Assembly: GCF_004362215.1 (NCBI RefSeq)
Contig: NZ_SNWR01000002.1
Location: 2,170,001-2,234,000, forward strand
Direction of reading: 5' to 3'
Length of the DNA stretch: 64,000 nt
From: Paractinoplanes brasiliensis
GTDB taxonomy: Bacteria > Actinomycetota > Actinomycetes > Mycobacteriales > Micromonosporaceae
Each line of letters opens with the position of its first letter. Positions within the stretch are counted from its first letter, which is position 1. Positions 48,689-57,879 of the stretch are shown in pieces. The notes under the pieces were generated by a model. The model was not told the DNA's origin. It saw nothing but the letters and a program-made list of their open reading frames with translations, and did no database searches. The position numbers and the translations under genes were made by a program.

Positions 48689-49531
48689 TCACCCGGCCAG
48701 TTCCACCACGCGGTCGGCGACGAGGGACACGGCCCGTGGGTCGAACAGGATCGTGTAGTGGTTGACGTCCGGCACGAACTCGGCGGGGAAATCGACGCCG
48801 GGGTCCGAGTACAGGCCGGGGGTCTGGTTCTGCAGGCCACGTTCGGCCCACAGCAGGCGGGCCGGGCACTTGAGGTGGTGCACGGCGTCGACGGTCGTAC
48901 GGTCGATCAGGGTGTCGGTGGCGTCGGCTCGCACCGCGGAAAGTGAGCACGACGAGCGCAGGGACGGCGGGGTGCCGGTGAGGTCGCGGGCGACGTACGC
49001 GGCGACGGCCGGTGACCAGCTGTCGCGCAGCGCGGGGTGGGCTCGGAAGAAGTCCAGGTACGCCTGCTCGTCGGGGAACGTCATGCTCAGCCGGCGGACG
49101 GCGGGGCCGACGACGGCTGTCAGCACCTCGTCGACGTCGGCGCCGGGCGGGGCGGGTATGACCACACCGCCGTCGATGAGCAGGACGCTGCTGACCCGGG
49201 CGGGGTGGGCGGCGGCGGTCGCGGCCACCACGAAACCGCCCATCGAGTGGCCGATCAGCGGGACGCGTTCCAGCCCCAGGTGATCGGCGGCCGCGATGAC
49301 GTCGGCGATGTGCGCGGCCATGCCGTACGGGCCGGGCAGTTCGCTGCTGCGGGCACGTCCGCGCAGGTCGAGCGCGACGAGCTGTACCCGCCCGGCCAGC
49401 GCCGGGGCCAGGGCGGCGAAGGAGAGCGCGTTCGCGGTGATGCCGTGCGCGGCCAGCACGACCGGGCCGTCGCCGGGCCAGCGGACGGCGCGCAGCGTGC
49501 CACCCCGTACGGGGATGTCGAGCTCCTGCAT
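48689..49531 (-). CDS. Alpha/beta hydrolase
   Basis: A 280-residue hydrolase. The oxyanion HGITAN, nucleophile Ser in IGHSMGGFV, the acid in LLWAERGLQ region and His in VPDVNHYTI are consistent with the fold. Start ATG 49531 is coupled to the stop of the upstream SDR gene (TGATG), so the two act together. Esterase or lactonase activity is likely, but the substrate is unknown. A link with hydroxybutyrate oligomers is possible given the neighbour. Confidence 0.88.
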   Translation of the reverse strand: MQELDIPVRGGTLRAVRWPGDGPVVLAAHGITANALSFAALAPALAGRVQLVALDLRGRARSSELPGPYGMAAHIADVIAAADHLGLERVPLIGHSMGGFVVAATAAAHPARVSSVLLIDGGVVIPAPPGADVDEVLTAVVGPAVRRLSMTFPDEQAYLDFFRAHPALRDSWSPAVAAYVARDLTGTPPSLRSSCSLSAVRADATDTLIDRTTVDAVHHLKCPARLLWAERGLQNQTPGLYSDPGVDFPAEFVPDVNHYTILFDPRAVSLVADRVVELAG

Positions 49532-50265
49532 CAGTGGGCCGTCCAGCCGCCGTCGAGGGCGATCGACGCGCCGGTGATCAGGTCGGCGGCGGGGGTGCAC
49601 AGGTACGCCACCAGCTCGGCCACCTCCTCGGGGGTGATCAGCCGTTTGATCGCCGTACGGTCCAGCATGATCTTTTCGATGACCTCGGACTCGGGTATGC
49701 CGTGGGCGGCGGCCTGGTCGGCGATCTGCTTGTCGACCAGCGGCGTGCGGACGAAGGCGGGGTTCACGCAGTTCGAGGTGACCCCTCGCCCGGCGCCTTC
49801 CAGCGCGATCGTCTTGGACAGGCCTTCGAGCCCGTGCTTGGCGGTCACGTAGGCCGACTTGTAGGGCGAGGCGATCAGCCCGTGCACCGACGAGATGTTG
49901 ACGACCCGGCCCCAGCCCCGCTCGTACATGTGCGGCAGCACCTTGCGGGCGAGCCGGAACGGCGCCTCGACCATGACCCGCTGCAGGTAGGCGAAGCGTT
50001 CGGGCGGGAACTCGGGCAGCGGCGCCACGAACTGCAACCCGGCGTTGTTGACCAGGACGTCGACGTTCGCGGGCAGGGCGTCGATCGCTTCCGGGTCGGA
50101 GAGGTCGGCCCGTACCCCGGCCCCCTCCCCCACGTCCACGACCAGGACTTCGGCGCCCGCTTCGGCCAGCCGTCGCGCGCAGGCCCGGCCGATGCCGCTG
50201 GCGCCGCCGGTCACCATCGCTGTCCGTCCGGACAGGTCGAGGGCGACCACTCGTGTCGTCGTCAT
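49531..50265 (-). CDS. 3-hydroxybutyrate dehydrogenase-like SDR
   Basis: A 244-residue short-chain dehydrogenase. Cofactor site TGGASGIGRACA, NNAG in DVLVNNAGLQFVAPL, catalytic Ser in ISSVHG and YVTAK with Tyr and Lys are intact. The phrase NNAGLQFVAP and HGLIASPYKSAYVTAKHG are typical of D-3-hydroxybutyrate dehydrogenases (BdhA). It would make acetoacetate from 3-hydroxybutyrate, which the acetoacetyl-CoA synthetase-like enzyme at 38135-40300 could activate. It is coupled to the alpha/beta hydrolase gene. Confidence 0.9.
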   Translation of the reverse strand: MTTTRVVALDLSGRTAMVTGGASGIGRACARRLAEAGAEVLVVDVGEGAGVRADLSDPEAIDALPANVDVLVNNAGLQFVAPLPEFPPERFAYLQRVMVEAPFRLARKVLPHMYERGWGRVVNISSVHGLIASPYKSAYVTAKHGLEGLSKTIALEGAGRGVTSNCVNPAFVRTPLVDKQIADQAAAHGIPESEVIEKIMLDRTAIKRLITPEEVAELVAYLCTPAADLITGASIALDGGWTAH

Positions 50266-50321
50266 GATCCGAACCTATGACGGCGGGCCCGTCGCAGGCC
50301 AGCGTGTGTCACGATCAGCCG

Positions 50322-51374
50322 ATGGAGACCCGTGATCTTCGTGTGCAGGCTCGTGGCATCACCCAGAACGTGCTGGTCGGCGGCCCGGAGGACGGGACAC
50401 CGGTGCTGCTGGTGCACGGCAACTGCTCGTCGGCCCAGTTCTGGACGCCGCTGATCCGGCGGCTCCCCGGCGGCATCCGGGTGGTCGCGCCCGACCTGCG
50501 CGGTTACGGCCGCAGCGAGACGGCGCCGGTCGACGCCACCCGGGGGCTGAGCGACTTCGCCGACGACGTGGCCGCGCTGCTCGACGACCGCAGCCTGTTC
50601 CCGCAGGACGGGCCGGTGGTGGTGGCCGCGCACTCGATGGGCGGCGGCGTGGTGATGCGGATGCTGGCCGACCACCCCGGGCGGTTCTCCGCCGTCCTGC
50701 TCGAGGCGCCCGTGAGCCCGTACGGGTTCGGTGGGACCCGCGACCTCGAGGGCGCCCTGACGACGGCCGACTGCGCGGGCACCGGCGGCGGCGCGGCCAA
50801 CCCGGATTTCGTGGCCCGCATCCAGGCCGGCGACCGCAGCGCCGACGCGCCGACCAGCCCGCTGTCGGTGCTGCGCTCGGCCTACGTCGCCGACCCGGCT
50901 TCCCTCGGCGAGGACGAACAACTGCTGCTCGACACGGTGCTGAGCACGGCGATCGGCGACGACAACTACCCGGGCGACGGGACAACGGTGGAGAGCTGGC
51001 CGGGCATGGGACCGGGCAACCGCGGCGTGCTCAACACCATGGCGCCCAACCACTTCAACGTCGCCGACGCCCTGGCCGGGGCCGCGTCGAAGCCGCCGAT
51101 CGTGTGGGTGCGCGGCGACCGGGACGCCATCGTCTCCGACACCTCCCTGTTCGACCTGGCCTACCTGGGCTCGCTCGGCGCGGTGCCGGGCTGGCCGGGG
51201 GCCGAGGTCTGCCCGCCCCAGCCGATGGTCGGCCAGACCCGCGCGGTGCTGCAGCGCTACGCGGCGAACGGCGGCAGCTTCCGCGAGGTCGTCTACGACA
51301 ACTGCGGCCACTCCCCGCATATCGAGCGCCCGGCCGAGGTGACCGCCGAGCTGCTCGCCCTGCTCGGGCACTGA
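50322..51374 (+). CDS. Alpha/beta hydrolase
   Basis: A 350-residue hydrolase. Seen: HGNCSSAQFW (oxyanion region), nucleophile Ser in AAHSMGGGV, Asp in VRGDRDAIVSD, His in NCGHSPHIERP. It is larger than most family members because of a cap domain (about 150-260). Divergent from the SDR-hydrolase pair with a 56-base gap, so the promoters overlap. No substrate can be assigned. Confidence 0.9.
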   Translation: METRDLRVQARGITQNVLVGGPEDGTPVLLVHGNCSSAQFWTPLIRRLPGGIRVVAPDLRGYGRSETAPVDATRGLSDFADDVAALLDDRSLFPQDGPVVVAAHSMGGGVVMRMLADHPGRFSAVLLEAPVSPYGFGGTRDLEGALTTADCAGTGGGAANPDFVARIQAGDRSADAPTSPLSVLRSAYVADPASLGEDEQLLLDTVLSTAIGDDNYPGDGTTVESWPGMGPGNRGVLNTMAPNHFNVADALAGAASKPPIVWVRGDRDAIVSDTSLFDLAYLGSLGAVPGWPGAEVCPPQPMVGQTRAVLQRYAANGGSFREVVYDNCGHSPHIERPAEVTAELLALLGH

Positions 51375-51491
51375 CTTTCGTCGTACGGGGAAAGGGTTTG
51401 TCTCCGGCGAAGGGCTGACGCCGCCGGGCGGCCGGGCGCGACAGGCTTGGGCCATGGGAAAAGTGGCCGGGTGCCGTCACACTGGTGCACC

Positions 51492-53027
51492 ATGAACAGG
51501 ATTGCCGCCTGGCGGGAGCGCGCCGGTCTGGTCGGGGCGTGGCGGCTGGTCTACGAGGCCGGCGTGGTGGGCCTGCTGACCGTGACGGCGGTGGTGCTGT
51601 CGGCCTCCGCGGGGTGGTATCCGCTCGCGCCGTGGCTGGTCGGGGTGGCCACGCCGGTGCTGCTGGCGCTGCGGCTGACGCATCCGCTGATCGCGTACGT
51701 CGCCACGGCCGTGATCGGGCTCGGCACGGGCGGGCCGAACAGCCTGGTGCTGGCGTTCCTGAGCGCCTCGATCGGCTATCGCGCACGCCGCTGGTGGCAG
51801 GTCGTGGCCGGGCTGAGCGTGTCCTGGACCCTTTTCCAGCTGTCGATCCTGTGGGAGGAACCGCTCAGCCTCGAGTGGGTGGTGCTCGGCACGCTGTGGT
51901 TCGCGATGCTGGCGGTGCTGCCGGCCGGGGTGGCCCGGATGGTCCGGCGGCGGCGCACCCTGCTCGACGCGATGCACGGGCGCAACCTGCAGCTGCACAG
52001 CCAGCAGCAGGAGGTCGCCCGCCAGGCGCAGGCCCGCGAGAGGGCCCGGATCGCCCGCGACATGCACGACTCGCTGGGGCACAAGCTCACCCTGATCTCG
52101 CTGTACTCGGGCATGCTGCGCACGGCCGGCGACGAGGAACGGGCCGAGACCGCGGACCTCGTCAAGCAGACCTCGTCGGCGGCGATGACCGAGCTGCGCC
52201 AGATCCTCGGGCTGCTCGGTCAGGACGACCCCCAATCCTCCGTACGCCCCCTGACCGGCCTGGACGAACTGGCCGAGCAGGCCCGGGCGTCGGGCGCGCG
52301 GGTGGAGCTGATCCGCGAGGGCGAGCCGGCGCCGCAGGCCTCGATGACGGAGCACGCGGCGTACCGGGTGATCCAGGAGGGCCTGACCAACGCGCTGCGG
52401 CACGCCCAGGGCGGCTCGATCACCCTGTTGCTGCGGTACGAGCCGGACGCGCTGATCGCCGCGGTCACCAACACGCCCGGGCAGCGGGTGGTGCGGGTGA
52501 CCAGCGGGCAGGGGCTGCTCGGCCTGGCCGAACGGGTCCGGATCGCCGGCGGCCTGCTTTATCACGGGTCCACACCGGACGGCGGTTACCGGGTGGCGGC
52601 CACGCTGCCCCACCTCGACGACACCAACCCTGCCCCCGCCGCGCCCGAGAGCCCACCGGAAGCGGCGGCCGACTTCGTGGCCGTGATCGAGGGGCATCGC
52701 CGCCGGTCCCGGTTCGTGCTGGTCGCGACGTCGCTGTCGGTCGCCGCTTTCCTGGCGCTGTGTGTGGCCGGGGTGTGGCTCCTCTCGGCGTTCGCGGCGG
52801 TGAACCGCGAGACCTACGACGCGGCCCGGGTCGGCGCGTCCGAGAACGAGGTGCGCGAGATGCTTCCGGACGCCGAGATCGCGACCGCCACCCCGGAGGG
52901 CTGCCTCGACTACCCGGCCTCGCTGACGGAACAGATGCGCGAGGAGTCCGGCAACTTGAACTATCGTTTCTGCTTCCGCGACGGCAAGCTTGCCGACAAA
53001 CAGATCATCCGGGGAGAGCCGTCTTGA
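51492..53027 (+). CDS. NarL-type sensor histidine kinase with extra C-terminal exported domain
   Basis: A 511-residue HisKA_3 kinase. N-terminal membrane segments (about 20-155), phospho-acceptor His192 in ARDMHDSLGHK, and a HATPase domain about 270-375 (QEGLTNALRHA, GQGLLGLAERV). Unusually, a further membrane segment (about 405-435) follows the kinase domain and leads to an extracytoplasmic domain of about 75 residues with two cysteines (about 471 and 494) and a BamE/SmpA-like VGASENEVREML motif. The response regulator starts at a TTG that overlaps its stop. The C-terminal domain could be a second sensor. Confidence 0.9.
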   Translation: MNRIAAWRERAGLVGAWRLVYEAGVVGLLTVTAVVLSASAGWYPLAPWLVGVATPVLLALRLTHPLIAYVATAVIGLGTGGPNSLVLAFLSASIGYRARRWWQVVAGLSVSWTLFQLSILWEEPLSLEWVVLGTLWFAMLAVLPAGVARMVRRRRTLLDAMHGRNLQLHSQQQEVARQAQARERARIARDMHDSLGHKLTLISLYSGMLRTAGDEERAETADLVKQTSSAAMTELRQILGLLGQDDPQSSVRPLTGLDELAEQARASGARVELIREGEPAPQASMTEHAAYRVIQEGLTNALRHAQGGSITLLLRYEPDALIAAVTNTPGQRVVRVTSGQGLLGLAERVRIAGGLLYHGSTPDGGYRVAATLPHLDDTNPAPAAPESPPEAAADFVAVIEGHRRRSRFVLVATSLSVAAFLALCVAGVWLLSAFAAVNRETYDAARVGASENEVREMLPDAEIATATPEGCLDYPASLTEQMREESGNLNYRFCFRDGKLADKQIIRGEPS

Positions 53028-53683
53028 CCGATCCGCTGCGTGTCCTGCTGGCCGACGACGACTCGCTGATCCGGACGGCGATCGACGCGATCCTGCGGCC
53101 GGCCGCCGGCATCGAGCTGATCGCGCAGGCGGGCGACGGCCGTACGGCGATCGACCTGACCGTGCGGCACCGGCCGGACGTGGCGCTGCTGGACATCCAG
53201 ATGCCGGTGCTCGACGGTCTGGCCGCGCTGCGCGAGATCCGGCACCTCGCTCCCGCCGTACGGGTCGTCGTGCTCACCACGTTCGGGCAGGACGACTACG
53301 TCGCGCAGGCGCTGGCCTCCGGGGCCGCGGGTTTCCTGCTCAAGGAGTCGGCCGCCGAGGAACTCGAGTACGCGATCCGGGCCGCCGCGGCGGGCAACGC
53401 CTACCTGTCACCGAAGATCACGCGGCAGGTGCTCGAACGGCTGCCGACGCCGGCCAGCCGCCCGACCGAGGACCTGGCCAAGGTGGACACTCTCAGCGAG
53501 CGGGAGCGTGAGGTGCTGATCCGGCTGGCCCAGGGCCTGTCCAACGCCGAGATCGGCAAGCAGCTGTTCGTGTCCGAGGGCACCGTGAAGACGCACGTCT
53601 ATCACGTGTTCGCGAAACTCGGCGTGGAGAACAGGGTGCAGGCGGCCATGCTGGCACAGCGCACCGGGCTGCTCGACAACTAA
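53024..53683 (+). CDS. NarL/FixJ-family response regulator
   Basis: A 219-residue regulator. Receiver domain with acidic pair ADDD, phospho-acceptor Asp57 in LLDIQMP, and the conserved KES; C-terminal LuxR-type HTH in LSEREREVLIRLAQGLSNAEIG and VSEGTVKTHVYHVFAKL. It starts at TTG 53024, overlapping the kinase stop, with GGGGAGAG upstream. Cognate of the preceding kinase. Target genes are unknown; the adjacent HAAS-like membrane protein is a candidate. Confidence 0.93.
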   Translation: MTDPLRVLLADDDSLIRTAIDAILRPAAGIELIAQAGDGRTAIDLTVRHRPDVALLDIQMPVLDGLAALREIRHLAPAVRVVVLTTFGQDDYVAQALASGAAGFLLKESAAEELEYAIRAAAAGNAYLSPKITRQVLERLPTPASRPTEDLAKVDTLSEREREVLIRLAQGLSNAEIGKQLFVSEGTVKTHVYHVFAKLGVENRVQAAMLAQRTGLLDN

Positions 53684-53750
53684 AGTTGTGGCCCTGTTTC
53701 CCCTGGTCGGCAGACGCCCCGGGGCACGCCCGGCGGCCACACTTTCTCGC

Positions 53751-54761
53751 ATGACGAACACCTTCGAAACCTGGGAACTGCCGGCCCGGATCGCCCTGGG
53801 TGACCTCGGGGTCCGATCGTCCGCGGCCCGCGCGATCATCGACGACGTCAAGGACCACTGCGCCCGTACGGGGGAAAGCCCGTTCGACACGTTCGGCGAG
53901 CCCCGCGATTTCGCCGCCCGCGCCGCCGCGGAGCAACCGGCCGGGACTCTCGAACCGGTCGACCGGGAGGGCATGACCCCGCGGGACTACCTCAGCGGGC
54001 AGCTGTTCGGGATGACCCTGGTGGTGATCCCGGCGTCGCTGGTGTTCGCCGCGATCGGCAAGAGCTGGACGTTCAACATGACCGTGGCGAGTCTGACCGG
54101 TCTCGTCCTGCTGCTGTTCACGGTGTTCTGGGCCGGTGCGGTGCCGCCGGCCGTCCGCGCCTCCGGCCGCCCCCACCTGGTCAAGTACGTCTGGGCCGCG
54201 ACCGTGCCGCTCATCGCGGGCACCGCGCTGGCGTTCACCACGCTGCCCCGCGAGCAGCTGTTCGCGCTGCCGGTCGTGGCCGTCGTCGCCGTCGCGGCGG
54301 TCGCCCTGGCCCTGCAGTTGCGCTCGGGCAAGGACAAGCCGGCGCCTGGCCCGGCCTCCGCTCCCGGGCCCGATTCCGGCTCGGTCTCCGCTTCCGCCTC
54401 CAGCCTGGACGATGACTACTTCGAGCGGCTGAACGGGCTGCTGATCGGGCGCTACGACCTGACCCCGGAGCGGGCCGCCGAGCTGACCCGCGACGCCCGG
54501 GCCCGCGCCGCACTGACCGGCCTCGGCCCGGTCGAGGAGTACGCCCGGCAGGTGCAGCAGGGCGAGCCCGAGCGCAAGGACCCGTTCTGGCGGACCCGCC
54601 CGGCGCAGGTGGTCGGTCTGCTCGTCGGGATCTACCTGGGCGTGCAGGCGTTCCTGAACTGGCGGGCCGACGGCGTCTGGTGGGCTGCCTACCTGATCGC
54701 CGTCCCGGCCGCGCTCGGCGGGGCCTGGTACCTCTTCCAGACCCTGCGCGGCAAGTCCTGA
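53751..54761 (+). CDS. Membrane protein with HAAS-like domains
   Basis: A 336-residue membrane protein. The N-terminal part (about 1-85, FDTFGEPRDFAARAAAEQ) and the part at about 225-285 (YFERLNGLLIGRYDLTPER) resemble the helical HAAS domain found in regulatory membrane proteins. Between them are four membrane segments, with two more at the C-terminus. A disordered Pro/Ser linker (about 200-222) separates the halves. HAAS proteins usually accompany PadR regulators, which are not seen here. It follows the two-component system by 67 bases. Confidence 0.75.
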   Translation: MTNTFETWELPARIALGDLGVRSSAARAIIDDVKDHCARTGESPFDTFGEPRDFAARAAAEQPAGTLEPVDREGMTPRDYLSGQLFGMTLVVIPASLVFAAIGKSWTFNMTVASLTGLVLLLFTVFWAGAVPPAVRASGRPHLVKYVWAATVPLIAGTALAFTTLPREQLFALPVVAVVAVAAVALALQLRSGKDKPAPGPASAPGPDSGSVSASASSLDDDYFERLNGLLIGRYDLTPERAAELTRDARARAALTGLGPVEEYARQVQQGEPERKDPFWRTRPAQVVGLLVGIYLGVQAFLNWRADGVWWAAYLIAVPAALGGAWYLFQTLRGKS

Positions 54762-54768
54762 CGACAGC

Positions 54769-55455
54769 TCAGAAGGGGAGCGTGCCGTCCTCGTCGGTCA
54801 GGGTTCCGGTCGGGCCGCCGGCGTCGAGGGTGGCCAGGCGTACGACCGTACGGGCGCTCTCCTGAGGGGGGCGCCCGATGCCGAACGCGGCGGTCATGTC
54901 GGTGGCGGTGGGGCCGGGCTCGACGGCGTTGAACTTGATGCCCGGCTCCCGCTTGGCGTACTGCACAGTCAGCATGGTGGCGGCCGCCTTGGATGCCGCG
55001 TACAGCGGAAGGACCAGGCCGTGCTCGACCCGCTCGGGATTGGTCACCGCCCAGAACGAGCCCATGCTGCTCGACACGGTGACCACGGTGGGATTGCCGG
55101 ACTTGCGCAGCAGGGGAAGCGCGGCCTCGGTCACCCGGACGATGCCCACGGCGTTGGTGTCGAACGCGCGCAGGGCGGCCGGACCGGTGACCTCGTCGGC
55201 GGCGAGGATGCCCGCGTTGTGCACGAGCACGTCGAGCCGGCCCTCGGCCGCGCCGATCGTCGCCAGGGCGGCGCGCACCGAGTCGTCGTCGGTCACGTCC
55301 AGCTGGACGAAACGGGCGCCGAGCTCGGCGGCGGCTTTCTCACCCCGTACGGTGTCCCGGGCGCCGACATAGACGGTGTGCCCCAGTTCCTGCAGCTGCT
55401 TGGCGGTCTCGAAGCCGATGCCCTTGTTGGCGCCGGTGATCAGTGTGACGGTCAT
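54769..55455 (-). CDS. Short-chain dehydrogenase/reductase
   Basis: A 228-residue SDR. Cofactor motif TGANKGIGFETA, NAG in DVLVHNAGILA, catalytic Ser in VSSSMGSF and Tyr-xxx-Lys in LYAASKAAATML. The family is carbonyl-reductase-like (insect sepiapterin/CBR1 group). The start MTVTLITGANKG was chosen as it directly precedes the first strand. It is divergent from the XRE regulator gene with a 104-bp gap, a common regulator-target arrangement. Confidence 0.93.
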   Translation of the reverse strand: MTVTLITGANKGIGFETAKQLQELGHTVYVGARDTVRGEKAAAELGARFVQLDVTDDDSVRAALATIGAAEGRLDVLVHNAGILAADEVTGPAALRAFDTNAVGIVRVTEAALPLLRKSGNPTVVTVSSSMGSFWAVTNPERVEHGLVLPLYAASKAAATMLTVQYAKREPGIKFNAVEPGPTATDMTAAFGIGRPPQESARTVVRLATLDAGGPTGTLTDEDGTLPF

Positions 55456-55559
55456 GGGACGAACGGTAGGCACGGTCGCCGGCCGCACCCAGAGCCCTGC
55501 TCAGCCTGGGGTGTGGCAGGACCCCCTCTGTTCGCGGGCGCCCGGCCTACGCTGGATCG

Positions 55560-56420
55560 ATGAGCGACTCGACCAACCTGCTCGGCGCTTTCCTTCGGGC
55601 CCGGCGCGAGCTGGTGACACCCGAGCAGGCGGGCATCCCCGACGTGGGGGTCCGGCGGGTGCCGGGGCTGCGGCGCGAAGAGGTCGCCATGCTCGCGGGC
55701 ATCAGCGCCGACTACTACCTGCGGCTGGAACGCGGGCGTGACCGCCGCCCGTCGGTGCAGGTGCTGGAGTCGATCGCCCGGGTGCTGCGCCTCGACGACG
55801 ACCACTGGGCACACCTGCTTTCCCTGGTCGCCGACGGGAGCAAGCGGCGCCGCCGGAAGCCCCGCAAGGAGGTGCCGCCACCCGGCATCCTCAAGCTGGT
55901 CGGCTCCCTGGCGCAGCCGGCCTTCCTCGAGGACAGGTACTTCGACATCGTCGCCTCCAACCGGCTGGCCCGGGCGCTGTCGCCGCGCTACGCGCCGGGC
56001 GGCAACCAGATGCGCGACCTGTTCCTCGACCCGGCCGAGCAGGCGCTGCACCCGGAATGGCAGAACGTCACCGAGTGCTTCGTGGCGAACCTGCGGCAGG
56101 CCGTGGGCACCGACATCGACGACCCTCGGTTCATCGAGCTCACCGGGGAGTTGTCGCTGGCCAGCCCCCGGTTCCGGCAGCTGTGGGGCCGGCACGAGGT
56201 GCGCGGCCAGACGGGCGCGCCGGTCCAGCTCAACCACCCGCAGGTCGGCGAGCTGACCCTCAACCGGGAGCGGCTGGCGGTGGGCGGCACCGAGGGTCTG
56301 ATGCTGATCGTGTTCCATGCGGACGCGGGGTCGGAGCATGCGGACAAGCTGGCCCTGCTGGCCTCCCTCGACCAGGACGCCACGGAACGGGATCCTCTGG
56401 TAGACATCGTTCATGATTGA
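55560..56420 (+). CDS. XRE regulator with MmyB-like ligand-binding domain
   Basis: A 286-residue regulator. The N-terminal HTH reads GLRREEVAMLAGISADYYLRLERGRDRRPS and the C-terminal domain (about 105-280) is the MmyB-like ligand-binding region (PAFLEDRYFDIVASNRLARAL, NFVANLRQAVG-like FVANLRQAVGTD). Family members control a divergently encoded oxidoreductase, as here with the SDR. The ligand is probably a fatty acid or antibiotic-like compound but is unknown. Confidence 0.93.
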   Translation: MSDSTNLLGAFLRARRELVTPEQAGIPDVGVRRVPGLRREEVAMLAGISADYYLRLERGRDRRPSVQVLESIARVLRLDDDHWAHLLSLVADGSKRRRRKPRKEVPPPGILKLVGSLAQPAFLEDRYFDIVASNRLARALSPRYAPGGNQMRDLFLDPAEQALHPEWQNVTECFVANLRQAVGTDIDDPRFIELTGELSLASPRFRQLWGRHEVRGQTGAPVQLNHPQVGELTLNRERLAVGGTEGLMLIVFHADAGSEHADKLALLASLDQDATERDPLVDIVHD

Positions 56421-57852
56421 TGCGCTGGCGGCCGTGGCCGTGCCGCTTCTGCTCGTCGGCGGGTTGTCCGCCCCGGGTGCCCATGCTCCTTTCGGGGCCG
56501 CGGCTTCGGGGGTCCTGCCGCCTCCCGGGGCCGCAGCCTCGGAAGCCCGGCCGTCTTCCGGGGCCGCAGCTTCTGGAGTCCTGTCGCCTCCCGGGGTTGC
56601 GGCTTCGGGAGCCCTGCCGCCTCCCGGGGTTGCGGCTTCGGGAGCCCTGCCGCCTTCCGGGGTTGTGGCTTCTGGTGCTCGGCCGGCTGTGCCCGTCAGG
56701 GCCGCCGTCACCGGCTCGTTGCCTTCGCCGGCCGGCGGTGTGGTTACCGGCGTGCTGCTGCCGGCGCCTGCCGGAACTGTTTCGGTCACCGCGGTCGACG
56801 TCTCGCCGCTCGGGGTGGTCGCCGGCACGGCCGAGGGCCTCCCCCAGCGCTGGGCCAAGCTGCCCGGCGCGGGATGGCTGCGCCAGCCGCTCGCCCTGCC
56901 CGCGGGCGCGACCGCCGGCACGGTCACCGGGGTCACCGACCTCGGCGAGGCGGCCGGCTCGGTCACGGTCGACGACGCCACGCGGGCGGTGCGCTGGTCG
57001 GTGAGCGGCCTGTCGTCCACGCTCGTGCCCGGAACCCGGGCCGACGCGGTGGGCCCACGCGGCACGCTGGGCGTGTCCACTGTCGCCACCGAACCCGCCG
57101 CCGAATCCGACCTGGTCGCGCGCGACGGCAGTCGCACCCCGCTGCGCGACACGCCTGAGCTCGGGGGCGGCTACCGGCGTACGGTGTCCTCGGTCGGCGG
57201 ACCCGGCACGGCGGTGGTGTGGGTGACCGACGGCATCGGCAAAGGCACCACTGCCCGCCCGGTGCTCTGGCGCGACGGGGCGACGCTGCGGCTGCCGGTG
57301 TTCAGCTCGTTCTTCCTCTCCGGCGCGTGCGTCACCCGGGTGCTGCCCGACGGCACGGTCGTCTTCAGCGGGTACAACAACGACAACGGCACCATCTCGT
57401 ACGACCTGGTCAAGCACACCGGCGGCGTCCCCGGCACGAGCGTCCTGCTGGCCCGCGCCACCCCGGCGGGCGGCACGATCGCCGGCCTCACCTGCGGCTC
57501 GGCGCAGTCCCCGCTGAACGCGCTGGCCTCCGACGGCGGGTTCACCGGGCAGGCCGCCCAGCAGGCCGCGTACTGGACTCCCGCCGGCGAGGGCAAGAGC
57601 ATCCCGTACGCCGAGGGCGAGCGCTCCTCGACCGGAGTGGCGGCCGCGTCGGGCGGACGGGTGATCGTGCGGGCGGAACGCTCGGACGGCAGTGTGTGCT
57701 ACTCGTTGTGGCGCAACGGCGTCAGGACTCCGCTGGCCGCCCCCGCGGGCTGGTCGATCAGCAATGTGGTCGAGCTGACCGACGCCGGCCTGCTCGTCGC
57801 CAACGTCCGCAACGAGGCCGGCACGCTCCGCCCGGCCGCCTGGCAGCTGTAA
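56413..57852 (+). CDS. Secreted protein with 11-residue repeats and propeller-like domain
   Basis: A 479-residue exported protein of unknown function. Signal peptide about 1-25, then six copies of an 11-residue Pro/Gly/Ala repeat (PPGVAASGALP type, 33-bp units at 56491-56688), then about 380 residues of beta-rich repeated sequence (VVAGTAEGLPQRW, GEAAGSVTVDDATRAVRWS, GTTARPVLWRDGATLRL, QAAYWTPAGEG) resembling extracellular HAF-type repeats that can form a beta-propeller. It overlaps the XRE regulator gene by eight bases, which suggests co-transcription. Confidence 0.8.
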   Translation: MIDALAAVAVPLLLVGGLSAPGAHAPFGAAASGVLPPPGAAASEARPSSGAAASGVLSPPGVAASGALPPPGVAASGALPPSGVVASGARPAVPVRAAVTGSLPSPAGGVVTGVLLPAPAGTVSVTAVDVSPLGVVAGTAEGLPQRWAKLPGAGWLRQPLALPAGATAGTVTGVTDLGEAAGSVTVDDATRAVRWSVSGLSSTLVPGTRADAVGPRGTLGVSTVATEPAAESDLVARDGSRTPLRDTPELGGGYRRTVSSVGGPGTAVVWVTDGIGKGTTARPVLWRDGATLRLPVFSSFFLSGACVTRVLPDGTVVFSGYNNDNGTISYDLVKHTGGVPGTSVLLARATPAGGTIAGLTCGSAQSPLNALASDGGFTGQAAQQAAYWTPAGEGKSIPYAEGERSSTGVAAASGGRVIVRAERSDGSVCYSLWRNGVRTPLAAPAGWSISNVVELTDAGLLVANVRNEAGTLRPAAWQL

Positions 57853-57879
57853 CGCCCTGTCCCCTCGCACAAGCGCGGC

